Shown here piece after piece: positions 60,701-64,000 of a DNA stretch of 64,000 nt. Under the pieces are notes generated by a model. That model was given only the letters and a program-made list of their open reading frames with translations, had not been told where the DNA came from and made no database searches. The number at the start of each line of letters is the position of its first letter. Position 1 is the first letter of the stretch. The translations under genes were made by a program, and so were the position numbers. Source of the DNA: Dyella sp. ASV24 (GTDB lineage: Bacteria; Pseudomonadota; Gammaproteobacteria; Xanthomonadales; Rhodanobacteraceae); the NCBI RefSeq assembly GCF_016428905.1, contig NZ_JAELTQ010000008.1, forward strand, positions 18,639 through 82,638. Reading direction: 5' to 3'.

Positions 60701-63700
60701 GATCGCGCTGAAGGAGCTCAAGGCGCGCTTGATCGAGCGTCGCTACCTGTCGGTACTCACCAAGCAGGACTCGGGTGTCTACAAGTACCAGTCCAAGCTC
60801 AAGGAAGTGACGATCAACGAGCAAGTGCTGGCCATTCCTGCGAATGGTATGGACTACGCCTTGCCCACCGACAAGCCGGGCAACTATGCGCTGGTGATCG
60901 TGCGCAGCAGCGATGGCGTGGAAGTGAACCGCGTGGAGTACTCGGTGGCTGGCGCTGCCAACGTCTCCCGTTCGCTGGATCGCAACGCGGAACTGCAGCT
61001 CAACCTGAGTAAGCAGGATTACGCGCCGGGCGAGTCGGTGGACATCGCCATCCGCGCGCCTTACGCCGGTAGCGGCCTGATCACCATCGAGCGTGACAAG
61101 GTCTACGCCCACGCGTGGTTCCATGCCGATACCAGCAGCTCCGTGCAGCACATCACCGTGCCTGCGGACTTCGAGGGCAACGGTTACATCAACGTGCAGT
61201 ACATCCGTGATCCGTCGTCGGACGAGATCTTCATGAGCCCGTTGAGCTATGGCGTCGTGCCGTTCTCGGTGAATCTGGATGCACGCCGCAATGCCATCAA
61301 GGTGGAGTCGCCGGCGGTGGTGAAGCCGGGCGACACAGTGACCTTCAAGCTCACCGCGCCGCAGCCCACGCGCGCCGTGGTGTTCGCCGTGGACGAGGGC
61401 ATTCTGCAGGTGGCGCGCTACAAGCTGGGTGATCCGCTGAAGTTCTTCTTCCGCAAGCGCATGTTGGAAGTGGGCACGTCGCAGATCCTCGACCTGATCC
61501 TGCCCGACTTCGAGAAGTTGATGGCGATGGCGGCACCGGGCGGTGATGCTGACGCGGCCATCGGCCGCCAGCTCAACCCGTTCAAGCGCAAGCGCGACAA
61601 GCCGGTGGCGTATTGGTCAGGCATCGTCGATATCAACGGTGAGAAAGACTTCACCTATCAGGTGCCGGATTACTTCAACGGCAAGCTACGCGTGATGGCG
61701 GTGGCCGTGTCGTCCGACCGTGTCGGTACGTATGAAGGCAGCACGACGGTGCGCGGTGATTTCGTGCTCTCGCCTAATGTGCCGACAACGCTGGCGCCAG
61801 GCGACGAAGTCGACGTCAGCGTAGGTGTCGCCAACAATCTGACCGGGCTGGGTGGCAAGCAGGTGCCGGTGGCAGTGACACTGAAGACTGGTCCGCAATT
61901 GCAGATCGTCGGTACGCCGACGCAAAGCCTGAACCTCGGCGAGATGCGCGAAGGCGTCGTGACGTTCCGTGTCAAGGCGACCGACAAGCTTGGCTCCGGC
62001 AACCTCAGCTTCACGGCAGGGTATGGCGACAAGTCGGCGCGCCAGAGCGTGGATGTGTCCGTGCGTCCGGCTTCGGCCTATCGCACACAGGTGGACGTGG
62101 GTCGCGTGGACGCTGGCAGCAAGCAGGATCAACCGGATCTGCGGCGCATGTATAGCGAATACGCCTCACGCGACTCCGCCATGTCCAACATCCCGGTGGT
62201 ACTGTCGAGTGGCCTCACGACCTATCTGGTCAACTTCCAGCACTACTGCAGCGAGCAGATCGTCAGTGCGGCCATGCCGCGTCTGGTGTTGTCGAAGTGG
62301 CCGCAGGTCAAGGTCTTCGCCGATGCCCTGCAGCCGGTGATGAATGGCGGCAAGAAGCTCACCAACGAAGAGGCACTATCGCAGTTCCTCGACGTGCTGC
62401 ACTCGCGCCAGAACGGGCAGGGTGGCTTCGGCCTGTGGTCGGCCACGCCGGACGCCAATCCGTTCGTGTCCACGTACGCCATGCACTTCATGCTGGAAGC
62501 GCGCGACCGTGGTGTGGAGATTCCACGCGACATGTTCGATGCCGGCAACAAGTACCTCAAGCAGTTGGCCAGCGACGATAGCCTCGACGGGCTTGATCTG
62601 GTGCGTCAGCGCGCCTATGCGGTGTATCTGCTGACTCGCCAGGGCAATGTCACCACCAATGACCTGGCTGCCGTGCAGAAGCGCCTGCAGGATGCCTATC
62701 CCGACCAATGGAAGAACGATCTGGCTGCAGCTTGGCTGGCGTCGTCGTACCAGTTGCTCAAGCAGGACAAGCAGGCCGCGCAGCTCATCGCCGGCCCGCA
62801 GAAGTTGCTCGAGCGCAGCAAGGCCGATAAGGACTACACCTACGGTTATTACTACGACTCGCTGATCCGCGACGCCAGCACGCTGTACTTGCTCAGCAAA
62901 CATTTCCCGGATCGAGCCAAGGCACTGTCGCCGCGTGTGATGGAGAACATCACCGAGCCGCTGCAGTATGGCTGGTACAACACCTTGTCGTCGTCGATGG
63001 TCTTGCTCGCGTTGGATACCTACGCACAGGAAAACAACGCGCAGCTCGACAAGTTGCGTATCGACCAGGTGATGGCAGACGGTTCGGTCAAGGCGATTGC
63101 CGCACCGGAAGGCAACCTGCTGCAGGCTGGTAGTTGGAATGCGGACGCCAAGCGCCTGCGCTTCACCAATGACAGCACCTTGCCGGCATGGCGCGTGGTA
63201 AGCCAGGGTGGCTACGACCGTGACCAGCCGGCGAAGGCTATCAAGGAAGGCCTGGAGATCACCCGCGATTACACCGACACCAACGGCAAGCCCATCGACA
63301 AGGTGACCATCGGTCAGGAGATCGACGTGCACCTGAAGATTCGCGCCACGGATGACAGTGGCGTGGACAACGTCGCCATTGTCGATCTGCTACCGGGTGG
63401 CTTCGAGCCAGTGATCCAGCCGCCGCCGGCTGTCACGGACCAGCAGCCGGACGGCAGTGATTCCAGTGATGGCGGTGGCGATAGCGACGTGAAGGCCAGC
63501 GAATGGCGCTCGCCGATCGGCGTGGGCAAGTCCACCTGGGCGCTCGAGTACGCCGACATCCGCGAAGATCGCGTGGTGCTTTACGGCTCGGCGACGTCCG
63601 ATGTCGGTGAGTTCGTGTATCGCATTAAGGCCACCAATGCCGGCAAGTTCATCGTGCCGCCGGCCTATGGCGAGGCGCTGTACGATCGCCGCGTGCAGGC

Positions 63701-63746
63701 GAGGACAGCGGGCGGCAAGACCCTGGAGGTCGTCCGTCAGCCCTGA
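57708..63746 (+). CDS. Bacterial alpha-2-macroglobulin family protein
   Basis: A 2012-residue surface or periplasmic protease trap. A TTG eight codons upstream opens the frame, but the ATG at 57708 gives the usual start. After a short N-terminal helix (GTLLAVLVVAGGSWFGWQWY, about 58-77) come macroglobulin-type beta domains. An acidic low-complexity insert lies at about 560-610 (for example DESEESSGDDQGEMADNGDN). The bait-region area follows, then the thioester domain. The reactive thioester CSEQ (C1514) is intact in HYCSEQIVSAAMPRLVL. The protein is larger than many bacterial relatives (about 1500-1650). The call is firm from length, domain order, CxEQ and the PBP1C neighbour. Confidence 0.93.
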   Translation: MDLLRFLLSLPLRLLRGLLAVISLILRPLLGQVSWSAPAWLPATGGWIRHRPMQAAGTLLAVLVVAGGSWFGWQWYKNRPQPVEPSRITLSASAPSITDYTRQPIVINPLMVTFSGSAAPIEQVGKPVTTGITMQPVMKGQWSWVDDRTLKFVPAEDWPVGKHYEVRFDVAKAFARHVLMGDDHFAFDTPAFEAKVENGEFYQDPQDATAKKTILPVAFNYPVDTAEFEKRIEVGLKQRVGSDAALKYTVTYDQYKLHAWIHSQPLSLPRDESSVSYTIAKGIRSARGGDGTGEAITAQVRVPGLYSLTIDSVEPTLVDNEKYEPEQVLMVNVGGTVRDSELAGLVKAWVLPAHKAGEDQTEDAPPYDWAASEVGEAQLRQSQPLKLELVPTENDYEAVQSFKFHAAPGQRIYVRVDKGLKSFGGYILGKAYTTVATVPNYPKLLRFMADGSLLSMSGSKRISVVSRNLPGMHVEIGRVLPDQLQHLVSFNQGTYARPELSYDFSEDHIVERFEQKRSFPKDDPSKAHYEGIDLGQYLKEGKRGVFLLHLSSYDAAAEKKKEDAKKAAENEPQAAPTNDNSGDESEESSGDDQGEMADNGDNGDTSSPSDTRLIVVTDLGMLVKRSLDGSQDVFVQSIHTGQPVGGATVSVLAVNGQTLFTDTTSADGVVHFPTLKGLDREKQPTLYVVKKGDDLSFLPIGGSTSYERKLDFSRFDVGGERNAQNEGQLSSYLFSDRGIYRPGDTFHIGLIVRAASWTRSVVGVPLQAEIVDPRGMTVKQLPMSMDASGFGELEYAPAETAPTGTWTVNLYIVKDGKAAAQIGSTTVQVKEFLPDRMKVEAKLAGQVPEGWVKPDQIKGIVDVMNLFGTPAADRRVEASLTLRPAWPAFRSWPDYHFYDVRRAKEGYEDKLQDGKTDDKGHAEFDLDLKKYADATYQLYFLAKAYEPEGGRSVAAAAQTLVSSNDWLVGYKSVDNLDYINRDATRSVHLVAIDHTAKSIALKELKARLIERRYLSVLTKQDSGVYKYQSKLKEVTINEQVLAIPANGMDYALPTDKPGNYALVIVRSSDGVEVNRVEYSVAGAANVSRSLDRNAELQLNLSKQDYAPGESVDIAIRAPYAGSGLITIERDKVYAHAWFHADTSSSVQHITVPADFEGNGYINVQYIRDPSSDEIFMSPLSYGVVPFSVNLDARRNAIKVESPAVVKPGDTVTFKLTAPQPTRAVVFAVDEGILQVARYKLGDPLKFFFRKRMLEVGTSQILDLILPDFEKLMAMAAPGGDADAAIGRQLNPFKRKRDKPVAYWSGIVDINGEKDFTYQVPDYFNGKLRVMAVAVSSDRVGTYEGSTTVRGDFVLSPNVPTTLAPGDEVDVSVGVANNLTGLGGKQVPVAVTLKTGPQLQIVGTPTQSLNLGEMREGVVTFRVKATDKLGSGNLSFTAGYGDKSARQSVDVSVRPASAYRTQVDVGRVDAGSKQDQPDLRRMYSEYASRDSAMSNIPVVLSSGLTTYLVNFQHYCSEQIVSAAMPRLVLSKWPQVKVFADALQPVMNGGKKLTNEEALSQFLDVLHSRQNGQGGFGLWSATPDANPFVSTYAMHFMLEARDRGVEIPRDMFDAGNKYLKQLASDDSLDGLDLVRQRAYAVYLLTRQGNVTTNDLAAVQKRLQDAYPDQWKNDLAAAWLASSYQLLKQDKQAAQLIAGPQKLLERSKADKDYTYGYYYDSLIRDASTLYLLSKHFPDRAKALSPRVMENITEPLQYGWYNTLSSSMVLLALDTYAQENNAQLDKLRIDQVMADGSVKAIAAPEGNLLQAGSWNADAKRLRFTNDSTLPAWRVVSQGGYDRDQPAKAIKEGLEITRDYTDTNGKPIDKVTIGQEIDVHLKIRATDDSGVDNVAIVDLLPGGFEPVIQPPPAVTDQQPDGSDSSDGGGDSDVKASEWRSPIGVGKSTWALEYADIREDRVVLYGSATSDVGEFVYRIKATNAGKFIVPPAYGEALYDRRVQARTAGGKTLEVVRQP

Positions 63747-63752
63747 TGGATA

Positions 63753-63776
63753 AGGCGCGCCCCGGTGGGCGCGCCT
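63753..63776 (+). terminator. Hairpin between the macroglobulin and pbpC
   Basis: AGGCGCGCCC, loop CGGT, GGGCGCGCCT, between the stop at 63746 and the pbpC ATG at 63791. No U run follows, so it may be a weak terminator or an mRNA element. Confidence 0.5.
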
Positions 63777-63790
63777 GCGGACATTCACGC

Positions 63791-64000
63791 ATGATCACGT
63801 CGTCACTCATTGTCCGTTGCTGGCGTGCTTTGGTTCGCTGGGTTGTTCGTTGGCAGAACTGGTTGGTGGGCGCGGCCTTGCTCGGCGCGCTGCTGGTGGG
63901 TTGCAGGGTGTGGCCGCATCGCCCGTTGAACGCGTGGCTGCCGTCGTCGACGGCGGTCTACGACACGCGCGGTCGGCTGCTGCGCCTGACGCTGGCGAGT
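63791..64000 (+). CDS. pbpC: Penicillin-binding protein 1C, N-terminal part (cut by window end)
   Basis: The first 70 codons are in the window: a basic start, a transmembrane helix (LVGAALLGALLVGC) and VYDTRGRLLRLTLAS, the strand that begins the PBP1C/transglycosylase domain. Genes for alpha-2-macroglobulin and PBP1C commonly sit together, as here. The rest of the gene lies beyond the window. Confidence 0.8.
   Translation, partial: MITSSLIVRCWRALVRWVVRWQNWLVGAALLGALLVGCRVWPHRPLNAWLPSSTAVYDTRGRLLRLTLAS

Overview
The window is about 64 kb of GC-rich chromosome from a gammaproteobacterium, most likely a member of the Xanthomonadales (Rhodanobacteraceae such as Dyella, Luteibacter or Rhodanobacter). 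This rests on gene neighbourhoods (hrcA-grpE-dnaK-dnaJ-dapB, carA-carB-greA, cmk-rpsA-ihfB-lapA-lapB, bamE divergent from fur, ssrA near smpB) and on protein style. The species call is inference.

Region by region. (1) 0.3-14.7 kb: a tightly packed cellulose operon, bcsB-bcsZ-bcsC-bcsE-bcsF-bcsQ-bcsA-bcsG and a short bcsR-like gene, several pairs translationally coupled. It encodes the synthase (BcsA/BcsB), the outer-membrane export channel (BcsC), the periplasmic cellulase (BcsZ), the c-di-GMP-linked accessory system (BcsE, F, Q, R) and the phosphoethanolamine transferase BcsG. A membrane diguanylate cyclase converges on its 3' end. (2) 16.5-22.2 kb: small membrane and hypothetical proteins, a broken IS3-family transposase, a zinc-ribbon/LprI-like protein and a structured intergenic RNA candidate. 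This looks like decayed accessory DNA ending at the 3' end of the tmRNA gene. (3) 22.2-25.5 kb: ssrA, a GNAT acetyltransferase, smpB, ratA-rnfH, bamE and fur. (4) 25.5-28.2 kb: a candidate RsmA/CsrA-sequestering small RNA and a divergent MASE1 histidine kinase / LuxR-type response regulator pair. (5) 28.2-36.2 kb: a REP-type inverted pair, recN, and hrcA-grpE-dnaK-dnaJ followed by dapB, with sigma-32-like promoters. (6) 36.2-39.9 kb: a yybP-ykoY (Mn2+) riboswitch in front of a CaCA-family exchanger, then a DUF4184-like membrane protein, a TPR protein and a 2OG-Fe(II) oxygenase. (7) 40-49 kb: carA-carB-greA, rpmJ (too short for ordinary ORF cut-offs), a LysR regulator, fadH and an acyl-CoA-binding protein. 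(8) 49-57.4 kb: cmk, rpsA, ihfB, lapA-lapB, a WecA/MraY-family phosphosugar transferase, a CapD/WbpM-type nucleotide-sugar dehydratase and galU. (9) 57.7-64 kb: a giant alpha-2-macroglobulin and the start of pbpC, cut by the window end.

Functionally, much of the window concerns the cell envelope. GalU makes the UDP-glucose used by BcsA, the diguanylate cyclase could supply the BcsA activator, LapA/LapB tune LPS synthesis, and the alpha-2-macroglobulin/PBP1C pair guards and builds the wall. The most novel-looking item is the multi-hairpin, GGA-rich RNA at 25.57-25.79 kb. Also notable are the separated bcsA and bcsB, a His in place of the second Arg of the PilZ motif of BcsA, and the riboswitch-controlled exchanger. 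All calls come from reading the sequence; no database search was run.
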